Part shown: piece by piece, positions 1-9,854 of the stretch
Layout of the letters: every line of letters begins with the position of its first letter
Numbering within the stretch: the stretch's first letter is position 1
Notes under the pieces: generated by a model
What the model saw: the letters and a program-made list of their open reading frames with translations, nothing else
What the model was told of the DNA's origin: nothing
The model's database searches: none
Made by a program: the position numbers and the translations under genes
Assembly: GCA_001970855.1 (NCBI GenBank)
Contig: LSSN01005655.1
Span: 1 to 11,913 of the forward strand
Source: Smittium culicis
Taxonomy: Eukaryota; Kickxellomycota; Harpellomycetes; Harpellales; Legeriomycetaceae
DNA length: 11,913 nucleotides
Direction: 5' to 3'

Positions 1-300
1 ATTTTTTTTCGTATATGGAATTTAATTCAGTAAAATTTTCAAAAATTCCGCATAGAATAATCTCAGGTTACTCTAATGACTCCAGGATGAAAAAAATGAA
101 ATGTATTACCCAGAAATGATAAAAAATTTTATACATAATCCGATAATAATTTCTTCCACCGAAATAATTCCGGATCGATAAAGCAGGAAATCAGCGATTC
201 ATAGAAACAAGGAGTTGTTTTTGAAATCATATAAGATAAGATATTATGATCAAAAAGTTAGGAATGACAGATTACGCTGCAAAACTAACGCTATAATCCC
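1..300 (-). pseudogene. tgt: tgt relic: decayed N-terminal part of tRNA-guanine transglycosylase, cut by the window edge
   Basis: In a living cell Tgt swaps guanine for preQ1 at the wobble position of GUN-anticodon tRNAs, the entry step of queuosine modification. Read on the minus strand, 96-113 encodes LGNTFH, followed by PG at 81-86, in the spacing of the Tgt LGNTFHLWLRPG motif. Upstream, TPCF is at 204-215 (Tgt has ETPCF there) and DPEL at 165-176 lies where TPEE is expected. LFD near 248-258 fits LVFD. Stops and indels interrupt the frame (TAA between DPEL and LGNTFH, TGA after the PG motif), and there is no usable start. The remainder would lie to the left, outside the window. It follows the queA relic on the same strand, as in the E. 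coli queA-tgt pair. Residues and synteny agree; the matches are by eye. Confidence 0.6.
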
Positions 301-334
301 TTTCCAAATCCAATAAAAACAGTAAAATTACTTC

Positions 335-1095
335 TGAAAAAAGAAATTATGGAATGGCGAGACAAAAAAAGCGTCCTGGATATAAATATTACCGCTATAG
401 ATAAATATGATTTTTTGTAAGCTTGAAGAATTAAGAATAGCTGGAGGGTTTAAAAGATTTTAAACTATAACTTATCAATATTAAGGATGGTTAAGAGTCA
501 AAAATTAATTATATACGATGTTATTTTCAATCAGTTCTTTCAAGAAATGAATTAATCAATTAAATTTATTTAATTCGCCCTAAAATAGGTTTTAACCGAT
601 AATAGAATTAATCAATGACTGGGGAGATATTTTATCAATTTAAATCGAGTATTAACATTAAAACTTTGAGGTTTATGGAAATATACGGTTTTATTAAACC
701 TAAAGATATAGAAAAAATCTGATGATAGTAATACTTGAGCCACTGAATCATTTAATATAATTTTAGTATTATAACAAAATAAAAACCTCAAGATAATAAT
801 GTTGAAAAGGTAGTTCATATTAATTTTTACTCTTTAAAATATTTTTTCTATATTTCTAAATATTTGAAATATAAAATTCTGAGTAAAAGGACAAAGATTT
901 TTGGAAACCAACCTATGAATCCAAATACCAAAATTGAATATTTATCAGAAATTTTATCTAATTATTATCAGAAAATAGGTTCACAAAGAATGAGAAAACA
1001 TGTAAACTAATAATGACGCTCACAAGGCTAAAAATTATCAAAAATATACCAATTTCTAGGTTATTAAACTCCAATTTAGCTGCAAATGTAGGATA
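335..1095 (-). pseudogene. queA: queA relic: decayed S-adenosylmethionine:tRNA ribosyltransferase-isomerase
   Basis: QueA converts preQ1 in tRNA to epoxyqueuosine. One minus-strand frame can be followed, almost ungapped, over much of the family. A CERHY stretch at 1013-1024 fits the PERSS motif. The frame through 900-925 (FGFIGWFPK) then lies on PGDLLVFNN, and a KIF...V stretch fits KIEVLV. IILND at 747-764 fits LLLGD, FFYIFRFN at 693-715 fits LFEVEFN, and IKYLP at 621-635 fits IGHMP. RFF at 364-373 fits the C-terminal YRFFSYGD. The stretch 612-818 happens to be open for 68 codons starting with ATG, but it begins inside the protein, at about residue 90. It has no ribosome binding site, and in-frame stops flank it. 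Total length is about 760 bp against 1071 bp in E. coli, so several hundred bases have been lost. It is divergent from acpH, as in E. coli. Confidence 0.6.
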
Positions 1096-1307
1096 CTCGT
1101 ACGAAAATGCGATTTCTGATGTATTTTGTTCGTATAGATAAATTATTGAGAATTTATACCAGCTTTAAATAAAGTCTCGGAGTAACTTTAAAGTGCTGAT
1201 TTTACACAATAACGAACCTACAAGATATTCAATATTATTTTAAAAATGAAATATAATAATAAATTAGTCGCTATAAGATAATTATAAACTTTTGTATTAA
1301 TCTAAAA

Positions 1308-1890
1308 TACAATTTTTTCCGACTTAACACAGACCCAAATAATTTCAAAAAATAAGTTAAAGTTTCGATTAGAAATACCTTGACCATTTTTTACGCAATA
1401 AAAAAATTTTATTCAATATTTATATTCATCGTATTGAATATATATAAATATTTAAATTGATAGATTTAAATTATTTCGCATATCTATGCATATTTATTTC
1501 TAATTTAATAAAAAATAGCCATCATCTAACTGTATTTCAAATTCATAAAATAATTTATTATATGAGATTTTATACTTATAGCATTTTAGTACAAAAAATA
1601 AAAAACTGATTAAAAGAATTCTAATCATCTTTTTCTTTTTTTACTTACATCAACCTTTGTAATACCAAAATTACACATTTATTTATCACACAAATGATTA
1701 AAAAACGTAGCATGACTCTAAAAATATCCTATCATACCGGTGGTATATTTTTGCTATAATATGAATGGGTAATTGTTTACAAAGATGTAGATTTTAGAAA
1801 TAAAGAGATAAATATATAATATTGCGAATAAAATTAATTTCAGCGAAAAAAATCGTTTCTTTATTGTGAGAATAATGACTTCAATTTGTG
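1308..1890 (+). pseudogene. acpH: acpH relic: decayed acyl carrier protein phosphodiesterase
   Basis: AcpH removes the 4'-phosphopantetheine arm from acyl carrier protein. Three plus-strand stretches match, in order and with sensible spacing. First, at 1309-1345 an AATTTTTT run followed by LTQTQ lies where the protein starts MNFLAHLHLAH. Second, 1382-1438 reads DHFLRNKK...IYIHRIEY, fitting ADFVRGNP...IHMHRRID. Third, 1760-1804 reads YEWVIVYKDVDFRNK, fitting SEQWLVRYRDMDFIQN, the best match in this gene. IANK at about 1823 fits MASR. The distances between the three stretches are close to those in the 193-residue protein, so length is nearly conserved while the frame is full of stops. The original ATG has drifted (ACA or ATA in its place). 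It is divergent from the queA relic, as in E. coli. After about 1890 the match fades. Confidence 0.65.
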
Positions 1891-1949
1891 AAATTAAAGT
1901 TCAAAAATTTTTTTTTTCGAGTACAAACAGTAATAAAAATAGTTAAAGT

Positions 1950-2705
1950 TATTCAAATCTATTATGTTAAGCTATAAAAAAATACTTTCTTCAATAATAA
2001 TCTGTATTATATTCAAAAAATTTTAACCAAGTTTTAATAATTCCAAGAATAATTCAATATCAATTTTGTTATAATAAGAAAAGAGTAAAAAACTCATTTT
2101 TAAATAATCAATTAATCGAATATTCCATTTTTTCTTGGACAAAATACCAGAGGATATATAGCTAATAGAGTGTCAGAAGATGGGCGGTCGAATTTTTTTT
2201 AAAATTTCTTTGATTAAAATTAATTTATAATTAGTAAACTAAACGAGAAAAAAACTACATTTATAGTTTTTTATGAGCTTGAACTCAATGGGTCAAGAGT
2301 ATTAATAATCAAAAATTATCTAAAATTAAAATTAGCGATATTCTGATCGAAGTCAAGCTCTCAATAATTATTTAATTTTATACATAAATAAAACCAATTT
2401 TATTTTTTAGATCAATTTATACATATGCTTAGATAAATTTCTCTATAAGTATCAATTTTTTTATGAAATGGAATTGGAATGTGATCAAAATGAAAGATAA
2501 TTATGAAAAATACTAATAATTTATTTGATATATAGTCGATTAATTGAAGGCTTATGAGTATTTTATTTCTTAAAGATATAAATTAATATATTAATAAGCC
2601 AAAGGTCACTAAAAATATATTAATAAAAAAACTTTTGTGGATAATTTGAGTTTATATTTCAATAATTTTTAATCTAAAAAACTATAGACTATGACATCAA
2701 TTTAA
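1950..2705 (-). pseudogene. brnQ: brnQ relic: decayed branched-chain amino acid (LIV-II type) sodium symporter
   Basis: BrnQ is a 12-helix inner-membrane carrier for leucine, isoleucine and valine. Two minus-strand stretches support it. At about 2635-2690 the frame gives F-I...NI..NYP, fitting the N-terminal MTFALFVGAGNIIFPP. At 2151-2190 it reads SDTLLAIYPLVF, fitting SVPVLTAIYPPCI from helix 9-10. The interval between them is about half the expected length, implying large internal deletions (total about 0.75 kb against 1.3 kb). It lies just downstream of phoR on the same strand, as in E. coli. The proY and malZ genes that separate brnQ from acpH in E. coli have no visible trace and would not fit. 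Only these two segments are supported; the end coordinates are estimates. Confidence 0.45.
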
Positions 2706-2744
2706 AAGAAATGATTATATTTTATAAAATTTTTTTTGAATATT

Positions 2745-3990
2745 TATTATCCGAATTTTATGATATCATTAATAAATTTTCATGATCGATTTTATATTCA
2801 ATCTCCTCATTTCGTTCATGCACATTTTCATTAATTTTATAAAAATACTTTTACAATTTTTTAATATGTAGAAAACTTGATTCATTATAAAATAAATCAA
2901 AATAAAATGATTTTATTTTTCTTTATATCTATTACCCAATATTATTTTTCTTTTAATTTTCTATTATATACTATAAAAAGATACATATATATAGTATTTG
3001 CATATTACGAAAAATAATCATTTGGGCATCTTATTATAGAGCTTGTAAGTCAATAAAATTCCATTCCGTTGTCGTATCATCTATATGTATTATATAATAG
3101 CTAGGACCAGTAATAATAAGCTTCAGAAATAAAATTTAAAAGAAATAAAAAGCCAAAATAAAAACATCAAAAAAATAAAAGTAGAAAGAATAGGTTTTTT
3201 ACTTTCTTATAGCTTTTTCTTGAGCATTAAAATATTTCATTGCCTTATCTTACAATAATATTTTATTTAAAGATTTATTTTATTATAATTAAGAAGCTTC
3301 TATTAATACTAGTTTATTGGTTAAATTTAATTTAATCTTTAATTACAAATTAAGCGCCTTGAGTTCACTGCGTGTTGAAAAAGAAAATGTGATTTTATAA
3401 AAAGGAAATTTGATTCTTACAAAAAAGTTAATTCTAATAAAGAAGCTTGATTATGTTTGATTATAACGTTTAAAAATATATTTCTTGTTATAGTTAGTTG
3501 TATAAGAGCGCTAATTATACACATCTAAATTATAATTTTATTTAAAATATATGCTATTATAAATCTATCTAATTATAACCTAGAAATAATATGACTAAAT
3601 TCAAGAATTTTTTTTTTAGATATATTTTCTAGATGTCTTGAACCAAATTTAATATTTTTTAGTTTTATTTACTGCATATTTTCTTTTATTTTTATAATAA
3701 TAACATTCTGATATTTAAATAATAATAAAAAACTATATTATCTAGTGTGAATAAATTATAAGTATTGATTTTTATTTAAAAAAACTCAAAAAAGCTGAAA
3801 AAATACTGATTTTAAAGAGATTATATTTATTAATAAATTATTATCTACTTTGAAAGCCTTTTATATTTCCAGATTCCAATATATTAGAATATCCGCAAAT
3901 TAAATTATTTAAATGATTTAAATCCTATTAATACATTTTCATTTCCACTTCCATTTATTAGATAAAAAATGATTTTATTGTATAAAATTG
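2745..3990 (-). pseudogene. phoR: phoR relic: decayed phosphate-sensor histidine kinase
   Basis: PhoR is the membrane sensor kinase that phosphorylates PhoB under phosphate starvation. On the minus strand, 3320-3392 preserves the H-box at nucleotide level. TTTTTCAACACGCAG then TGAACT matches the codons for FFANVSHEL, and GTAATTAAAGAT matches VLQG, with two small frameshifts between. At 2787-2830 the frame reads KMCMNEMRRLNIKSIMK, fitting KHAVNHHESRLNIESTVGK near the C terminus. The H-box to RLNI distance (about 560 bp) agrees with a 431-residue PhoR. The N-terminal half (about 3400-3990) is placed only by length and by the phoB relic next to it; I see no convincing residues there. Gene order phoB-phoR-brnQ on one strand is the E. 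coli order. Confidence 0.62.
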
Positions 3991-4002
3991 TTTCTATATA
4001 TT

Positions 4003-4745
4003 AATAACAATACAAAATAGCTATTTTTTGGATTTTATGTTGATTAAAATACAATATAATTTTAATTTTATTGATTTTCGCTGATAAAATATCACATAAA
4101 CACTAAACACATAAAAAGTCTATACAAAATTAATACAGAAAGTTAAATAGTCAAATAAATGTAATTATATACGTGGCCAATCACAAAAGTTGATCAAAAT
4201 AACACCTGTTGATAATGTATGCAGAAAATTGCTTTCAGTTCGTTTATTAAAATTTTTTATGGTTTTTAATGGAATAATAATATAATTGACTAATAAAATT
4301 GTAATAAAAAATTAATTCAAAATTTAATAAAATTTGATTTTGGCAAAAATTATTAATTTTAAAATCGGGATGATAATTAAATTTTATTTTGGTCTAAATG
4401 ACAAATTTTTAAATTCTAAGAGAGTGGAACGAAAATATACTCCAAACAAAATTTTAGAATATATTTTTTAGGATAATCAAAAAAAGGAATACATGGCACT
4501 ATAATAATATTGTTTAAGGCGTGATAATGAGATATTTATGACTGAAATAGAACGTAAAATGAATAATTTAGTGGTGATACATTTTATTAAAAATAATTTG
4601 GAGTTTAAAAAGCTATAAATATTTTCATAGAGAATAATATATTTTATATAAGTTCATTTTATGCACAAATAAGAAATATGCTATAAAATATCTAGGTAAA
4701 CAGGCGGATATTTTCGTTAATTTTGACAGTAATACGAAGAACAAA
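4003..4745 (-). pseudogene. phoB: phoB relic: decayed phosphate-regulon response regulator
   Basis: PhoB is an OmpR-type regulator that activates the pho regulon when PhoR phosphorylates it. On the minus strand, 4695-4736 reads RITVKINENIRLFT, fitting the start of the receiver domain, RILVVEDEAPIREMV; the acidic ED pair is lost but E, I and R remain. At 4330-4380 the frame reads LIIIPILKLIIFAKIKF, fitting YITKPFSPKELVARIKA without a gap, including the invariant Pro of the KP turn. The catalytic Lys is replaced. The distance between the two stretches (about 370 bp) is that of the real protein. The winged-helix half (about 4003-4320) is assigned by length only. The plus strand at 4637-4770 is open for about 44 codons; that is a shadow of this relic. 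Confidence 0.6.
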
Positions 4746-5500
4746 AAATTAAATTATTTGAACATCGGATAGCAATATTAATTAAAAATTCAATTAAATT
4801 ATTCCCTAAAAACCATGATTAAAATCACCAAAACTTAAAAAAATTAATAATGTATAATATAAATGGCAATTTTATAATTTAAATCCATATATTTAATTTT
4901 AAATAATCATATCAATAATTAAAGTACATTATAACCAATTTTTAAAAGTTAAATCAATTAATAAATACTCAATGCATTATATAATTTCAGCTAATTAAAA
5001 TTTCTATTATAAATCAAATTTATTTTATAATATAACACTCCTTTTTTAACACTATTTATCTAAGCTGGATCCTGAAAATTGATAATTACACTAATAGTGA
5101 TACCTAAGATTCTTATATAAATTTTGAAAATATTAATATATATTTTCAATTACAATTAAAATGTTCTCAATTATAACTAATTCAAAAAATCAAACATATT
5201 TATCTGTTTTATAAACCAAATACTTAAACGATGAATATTTTAAATTATAATTGTGCTAAAATTTTGCTTGGTAGATAAGGTAAAACTAAATATTTCATAA
5301 TATATCAGAAAAACTCTAAAAAATACTAATTTGAATCTAAAAAAATTTTACTCGGTTAAATTATAATTTTTAGCTGAATTGAATCTATAATATATTTAGA
5401 TAGTAGATGAATTAGAATAAGAATTAAAAAATAGCTAAAAATATTTTATGAGAATATAAAAATTTTTAAAAAAATTTGAAATTATTCTTTAATTTTTTTA
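4746..5500. other. AT-rich spacer between divergent phoB and sbcD relics; nothing recognised
   Basis: In E. coli phoB and sbcD are divergent, with a short shared regulatory region containing a pho box. Here the spacer has grown to about 750 bp. I see no pho-box-like repeat, no promoter that stands out from the AT background, no tRNA-like fold and no convincing reading frame. The stretch at 5056-5080 loosely resembles the TSDWHLG codons of SbcD, but the better-supported SbcD start lies at about 5500. Confidence 0.4.
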
Positions 5501-6405
5501 AAACTTAAAATTAATAACCAAATACCAATAATTAGACAAAATATTACATTTATAAGAGATGTATTCTGTTTAAATAATTTGCACCTAAATCAGTGGGGGA
5601 TTTAATATAATATTCCCACATGTTGTACACTTTACAAAATATTTTGATATATTAGATAAATCTATTAGTAATTTATTTATTAATACTTATATATGAAAAA
5701 TTTTGGATATATTATTTTAAATTTATTAAAAGCAGTTTAAATAATCTTATCTAAATCAAACTAAAACTTGTACATAAAGTAGCACATGCTTATTAATAGC
5801 TAAGTAATCATATAGTTGGAAATTATACTAGCACTGGTATTTTATATTATTTTATAAAGGTCAATAAATTTTTGATTTAGATGATTTAATATATACTACC
5901 AAAAACTATTGAAAGAATACAAGGAGATATAAATTTTAATAAAAAAAAATGTTATTATGTAAAATAATTTTAGTTAGACTACATAGGTAATTCTATAAAA
6001 ATTTACATTTTTTGAAAAAAAAGTATATTTGATAACTTAGGATAAATTTGACAAATAGTATTAAACTTTTATTTGAAATATAAAGATCAAATAAACATAA
6101 AATATATATAATATTTAAAATAACTTGGTTTGAATTATATTGATTTAATTTAAATATTCGAATATATATCTGTAAAAAAGAAAGATTTTCGTGATATAAG
6201 CTGTGATTAAAAAATAATAATAATAACCAGTAATATTAATGAAATTCAAACTAATATAAAATCTTTATAATACAAATATTAATACATTAATATAAAACTA
6301 TATAATTAAAAAATTTTACTTTTAATCTTTTAGTAAAATATTCTTGATAAGAAAAAATTTAAACAAATTATATTATTGTTTTTATAATATCGAGAAACAT
6401 ACATA
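5500..6405 (+). pseudogene. sbcD: sbcD relic: decayed exonuclease subunit D
   Basis: SbcD is the metallophosphoesterase (Mre11-like) subunit of the SbcCD nuclease that opens DNA hairpins and palindromes. On the plus strand, 5534-5556 reads RQNITFIRD, fitting GQNFYSKSRE. At 5590-5601 the frame reads SVGD, fitting VAGD, a metal-binding motif. At 5627-5644, after a frameshift, it reads TLYKIF, fitting TLYNRF. At 5767-5815 it reads LVHKVAHAY then two stops and LSNH, fitting LVVLAGNHDSVATLNES; the His of GNHD remains while Asn and Asp are gone. These lie at the expected distances from a start near 5500. The later half is not recognisable. Length is about 0.9 kb against 1.2 kb. It is divergent from phoB and followed by sbcC, the E. 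coli arrangement. Confidence 0.5.
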
Positions 6406-8050
6406 TTCAAGTTAATCTTAAAATTAGAAGAAATAGGAATGTGATGTATATTCAATATTTAATAAACATTATATTAATTATTTACTGAATTAATATTGAA
6501 ACTCATTTTTATGTTTTGATTAAGTGAATTTTATGAGGGTCGAAGTTTATGATATTAGATTATTTATAATTGTATGGTTTGTTTTTATTAAATTTATTAT
6601 ATATTAACTCAATAAGCGACATTAAATTATGATTTTTTTTAATTTAATGGTATAAAATTTTTTAAAATAAAAATTTTTTATCACATCATACTGTAAATTT
6701 TTTAATGAAAATTAATAAAGGAACGAATTCTATCAATTTATTTCCAGTCATTTAAATTAGATTTTATTTACAAATCTTTATTATTTTTTTAGTAAACTCG
6801 AAAAAAAAATCAAATAAAAAATATTTCACTTTTGATTTATTAAAAAAACGAAAGTTTTAGTTATAATATTTATAATAGTGTATAGCGAATTTTTCTTATA
6901 TCTCGCACTTTTTTGTTTGCAAACGTTTTATTTAAAATTAGAATAATTCAAATAAAAGTTTTCAAAGTCTTGGTTTAGATTTTAGCAGTGTAATATTTTT
7001 GAAAAAATAAAAATAAAAATACGAAAATGGAATCTAAAGTGAAAGATCTTGATTAAATTTTTAACAAAGATATTTATATTGATTTTTTCTTATTCAATTT
7101 TTTTATACTTAATAATTAATATTTCATACTAACTATTATCAAAACTAATTTATTCAAGAATTTTATGACCTCAATGATGCTACAAATTAAATTAATGTCC
7201 ATAAAAATTTAATATTATAGCTAAAAAGTTATTCAGATAAATATTATTCAAATATAATAATAGATTTTATCATTTTTTGTTTTATACTTTTAATCATATA
7301 ATATAGATTTTTATAATAATTCATATTTTAGTTGTGATATTATAATTGAAAATATACACTATGTATTTAAAACCTAATAAAATAAATAAAAAAATCATAC
7401 TATTTTAAATTATCTACATATTTTTATAAATTATAATTATATGATTATGTTTTATAATATCTTTTAATATCCTATTCGATCGATTTACTAAACCAAGATA
7501 TATTTTTTCAAAAAATGTTAATATCATTTTCAGGGATTGGGTATCTGAAGTATTTTTTCAGTTACATTATAAAGTTGTGATCATGTATAGAATTGAGTAT
7601 TATGGCTGTATATTAAAACTCTAATGATATAAGCTTGATAATAATAGTTTTATTTATTTCTTATTGTATTTTCACATTTTTCATAATCTTACACAGACCA
7701 GATTGCCTTTTGAGTCGATTTCAGTTTATAGGTCTTGATATATCGTAGATAATACGTGTAACCCAGTTGACCACAAAGAACTAATCAATTTTATAGGGTT
7801 ATAAGCAATGTAGTTTTTTTCTCTTTATAATTTGCAAATCTGAGAAATTGACCTACAAAGAGGTTTTTTTATACAAATCTTATGACAAAAGAGAATCTTA
7901 GCTTTTTTTTGACATTTCTATTATCATAATTTTTTCTCTTTGGATTATCAAAGCTATAATCCTCGACTTATTACTATATGAGGATATCAAAATCTTTTTC
8001 TTAAAACCAAACACAATATAAAAGTGATTAAACTAAAAAAGAAGGGAATA
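6405..8050 (+). pseudogene. sbcC: sbcC relic: decayed exonuclease subunit C (SMC/Rad50-like ATPase)
   Basis: SbcC is the coiled-coil ATPase partner of SbcD. Plus-strand evidence: near 6411-6440, LILKLEEIG fits LRLKNLNSLKG. At 6537-6575 the frame reads GSKFMILDYL then a stop and L, fitting the Walker A segment GKTTLLDAICL. At 7690-7800, NLTQ and the codons around CCAGTTGACCACAAAG fit QLTR and the ABC signature LSGGES. FANLRN at 7831-7848 fits FGTLDS after Walker B. At 7944-7999, IIKAI...EDIKIF fits VISHV...VQIKVK. The middle, coding the zinc-hook coiled coil, is shortened by well over 1 kb (total about 1.65 kb against 3.1 kb). The segment 7680-7800 is visibly richer in G and C than its surroundings. 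It lies just downstream of the sbcD relic on the same strand. Confidence 0.5.
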
Positions 8051-9167
8051 ACATTGAAAAATCATATTTTTTATATTTAAATTTTATTTTTAATTTTACA
8101 GCAAATACCGAATAGCTTGAACTCAAAAATATAGTGCCGAAGAATAAAAAATTAAATTATACACATACTTTTATATAAAATCTTATCAACATAATAAGCC
8201 AGTTGGATTAATATTAAAATACACTTAATTTTTAGGAAAATACAAATAAATTAACATAAAAACAAGATTCTATTTTAATAATATAGTGCTAAGAAGAGAA
8301 AAACTCGGCAATAGGTATAGTCGCAAAAAATTTTCTGAAATATAATACATGATTCTTGAGTAAAAAAAAACATATACAATTTTACCGCTTGTTGGTCATA
8401 TTTTTATTTCATTAAATTGGTATTAGATTTAAATATGGTTATAAATAATACTCTTTTTGGTCAAATATATTACTACCTTAAAAAAACAGATAAAATCACA
8501 CCATATACAGAAAAAATCTGTTTGTTACGATTATCTGCGAAATAGATGCTTTTTTTTTTTAATATTGTATACTAATAAATATATTAAAAAAAGATTTATA
8601 GTTCTAATAAAATAAAAAAGCACGAATATTATGTATTTATATTGGTTAAATTTAAAGGCCAAAAAAGAATTAATGTTTAAAATATATTTCTGAATAAGCT
8701 AATATTATCGCAAATTCAGAGATTTTTATTCTTTTTATAAAATTTTCAGTATAATTGCATAAAAGTTTGGACTTGAGACTCTATTTAAGATGATGATAGA
8801 TAATATTTAATTGTTTTGTATACGGAAATTATTTTAATATATGATCGCATATAGTATTTTTTCCAAGTCTGAGTTTATTTAGTCGCAATAATTGTTTATC
8901 TATCTTGAATTTTTTTATAATTCATTACATTATAAAAAATTGAATAAAATTTGATTAATTCTCTAAAATTATTAATTAAAATTTTATCTGTAATTAAAAT
9001 ATTGTTATAATTATGCTGTATTCTGATAGCTAATTTATATAAATATACATATATTTTTACTTACAGATATATTTTTATTAGTTTCCTAATGCTAATGCTA
9101 ATTAAATAGTTGAATTAACCAAATATAATATTTATTTGATAGAACTTTTAAATTTATTTATAAAAAT
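8051..9167. other. Unassigned AT-rich stretch containing the junction between two ancestral gene neighbourhoods
   Basis: Left of here the relics follow the sbcC side of the E. coli map; right of here they follow the rplQ-zntR side. No rplQ or rpoA trace is seen before yhdN; those genes are essential and presumably survive elsewhere. Short quasi-open pieces exist: plus-strand 8287-8340 reads LRREKLGNRYSRKKFSEI, and 8482-8545 reads ITPYTEKICLLRLSAK. I could not match either to a family. There is no RNA gene, repeat or promoter I would defend. Confidence 0.4.
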
Positions 9168-9275
9168 ATGATCATGACTGATTAGTAGGATGTTTATAAA
9201 GAAAAAAATTATTTTGATGAGTTATTATCAGATACACACACTTATTTATATGCGAAATTTATTAAAAAAAATTAA
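9168..9275 (+). pseudogene. yhdN: yhdN relic: decayed and internally deleted DUF1992 protein
   Basis: YhdN is a small DnaJ-related (DUF1992) protein of unknown function encoded between rplQ and zntR in E. coli. The plus-strand frame starts MIMTD then two TAG stops. E. coli has MWLLDQW, and both stops are single-base changes from CAG and TGG. Further on, NYFDELL fits GEFDNLA. At 9248-9275, YAKFIKKN then stop fits the C-terminal YADKLLDKIN. If correct, the central two thirds of the 122-residue protein has been deleted, joining head to tail in about 108 bp. The match is short, so much of the support is its exact syntenic position just upstream of zntR on the same strand. Confidence 0.4.
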
Positions 9276-9362
9276 CTTTTACATTTAAAACATAATTTTT
9301 GATTGTCATGAATTAATTATTAATAAATAATAATAAATCGATTTCAGTTTTTAAAAAATCCA

Positions 9363-9720
9363 TTAATTAGATTTAGAAAACTTAAAAAATGCGAAAACTG
9401 GTTTAATGGCAATAAATAATGTAATCATCCACACCCAGCGCAAAAAATAAAGAATTAAAATATTTAGAATAAGCTGAATTATATTTTAAAAATTAATGAA
9501 CGAAAAAGAATATTTTGGCGCAATAATATATAAAAATCTACTAAAATCTATAAATATTGAGATTTGTAAAACTCAAATTAGAATTTTGAAAAATGAATGA
9601 GCAACTTTGCAATTACAAATCAGAGAGTTACAAAGCCTAAGAAGAGCTATCAAAAGTTTAACTGAATCTTGTATTCAAGTAAATAATTGTATAAAAAAGA
9701 TAGCTACGCGTTGCTACTAA
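9363..9720 (+). pseudogene. zntR: zntR relic: decayed MerR-family zinc-responsive regulator
   Basis: ZntR activates the ZntA zinc exporter gene when it binds zinc. From 9497 (ATG) to 9720 (TAA) one plus-strand frame is open except for one TGA at 9598. Its end, IRELQSLRRAIKSLTESC at 9619-9672, matches the ZntR dimerisation helix IAELQSMQRSLQRLNDAC position by position, including the zinc-ligand Cys. The Cys of ICKTQIRIL (9562-9588) aligns with the TC of ZntR at exactly the right distance, and the TGA falls on a Leu (TTA) codon. KNLLKSINI fits RELLSIRI. Upstream, IRFRKLKKCEN (9366-9398) fits YRIGELAKMAEV, and QR...IK-FRIS fits LQRLKFIRHA. Most of the DNA-binding domain and wing is deleted. CueR also resembles the helix but fits the Cys spacing less well. 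Neighbours yhdN and mscL support zntR. Confidence 0.7.
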
Positions 9721-9726
9721 GCTATC
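9699..9726 (+). terminator. Hairpin at the 3' end of the zntR relic
   Basis: GATAGCT (9699-9705) and AGCTATC (9720-9726) form a perfect 7-bp stem around a 14-base loop that itself contains CGCG. It straddles the TAA of the zntR relic. No T run follows directly, so an intrinsic terminator is doubtful; it may be the leftover of one or chance. Confidence 0.25.
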
Positions 9727-9854
9727 ATGAAAGTTTTCAAATTTAATTCTATAAACATAAAAATTAGTATTTGAATAATGTAATTTTTTATTCTAATACT
9801 GAGCGATAATTTTCAGTTATGCGATTAGTTTTTGTGAGAAAATTATTTATTAAT
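9721..9854 (+). pseudogene. Position of arfA; too decayed to recognise
   Basis: In E. coli the small ribosome-rescue gene arfA lies between zntR and mscL, on the zntR strand, with its 3' end next to that of mscL. This 134-bp stretch is in that place but is shorter than arfA (about 220 bp), and no residue pattern of ArfA is convincing. VRKLFINGLFC at 9838-9870 superficially resembles the ArfA tail, but those bases are better explained as the mscL 3' end on the other strand. Confidence 0.15.

Noticed and set aside
103..325. Plus-strand quasi-ORF starting MYYPEMIKNF
   Set aside because: It has an internal stop and no family match; it is the complement of the tgt relic.
612..818. 68-codon minus-strand ORF as a real small protein gene
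   Set aside because: It matches the inside of QueA, the match continues past in-frame stops on its 5' side, and there is no ribosome binding site.
1725..1765. ACCGGT-centred inverted repeat with a TATAAT box as a promoter
   Set aside because: TATAAT-like strings are everywhere in this DNA, and the site lies inside the acpH relic just before a matched codon run.
2140..2200. tRNA-like GC patch (GATGGGCGGTCGAA)
   Set aside because: No cloverleaf can be drawn, and the minus strand reads as BrnQ AIYP region.
4201..4222. DnaA-box-like TTATCAACA (also near 8184) as an origin
   Set aside because: Single degenerate copies are expected by chance at this base composition; there is no cluster and no origin-type neighbours.
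4637..4770. 44-codon plus-strand open frame (KYAIKYLGKQADIFVNFD)
   Set aside because: No family match; the opposite strand fits the PhoB N terminus in position and residues.
9497..9720. A 74-codon gene using TGA as tryptophan (recoded genome)
   Set aside because: The TGA falls on a Leu position of ZntR, and the flanking relics carry many TAA and TAG stops, so it is a broken gene and not a changed code.
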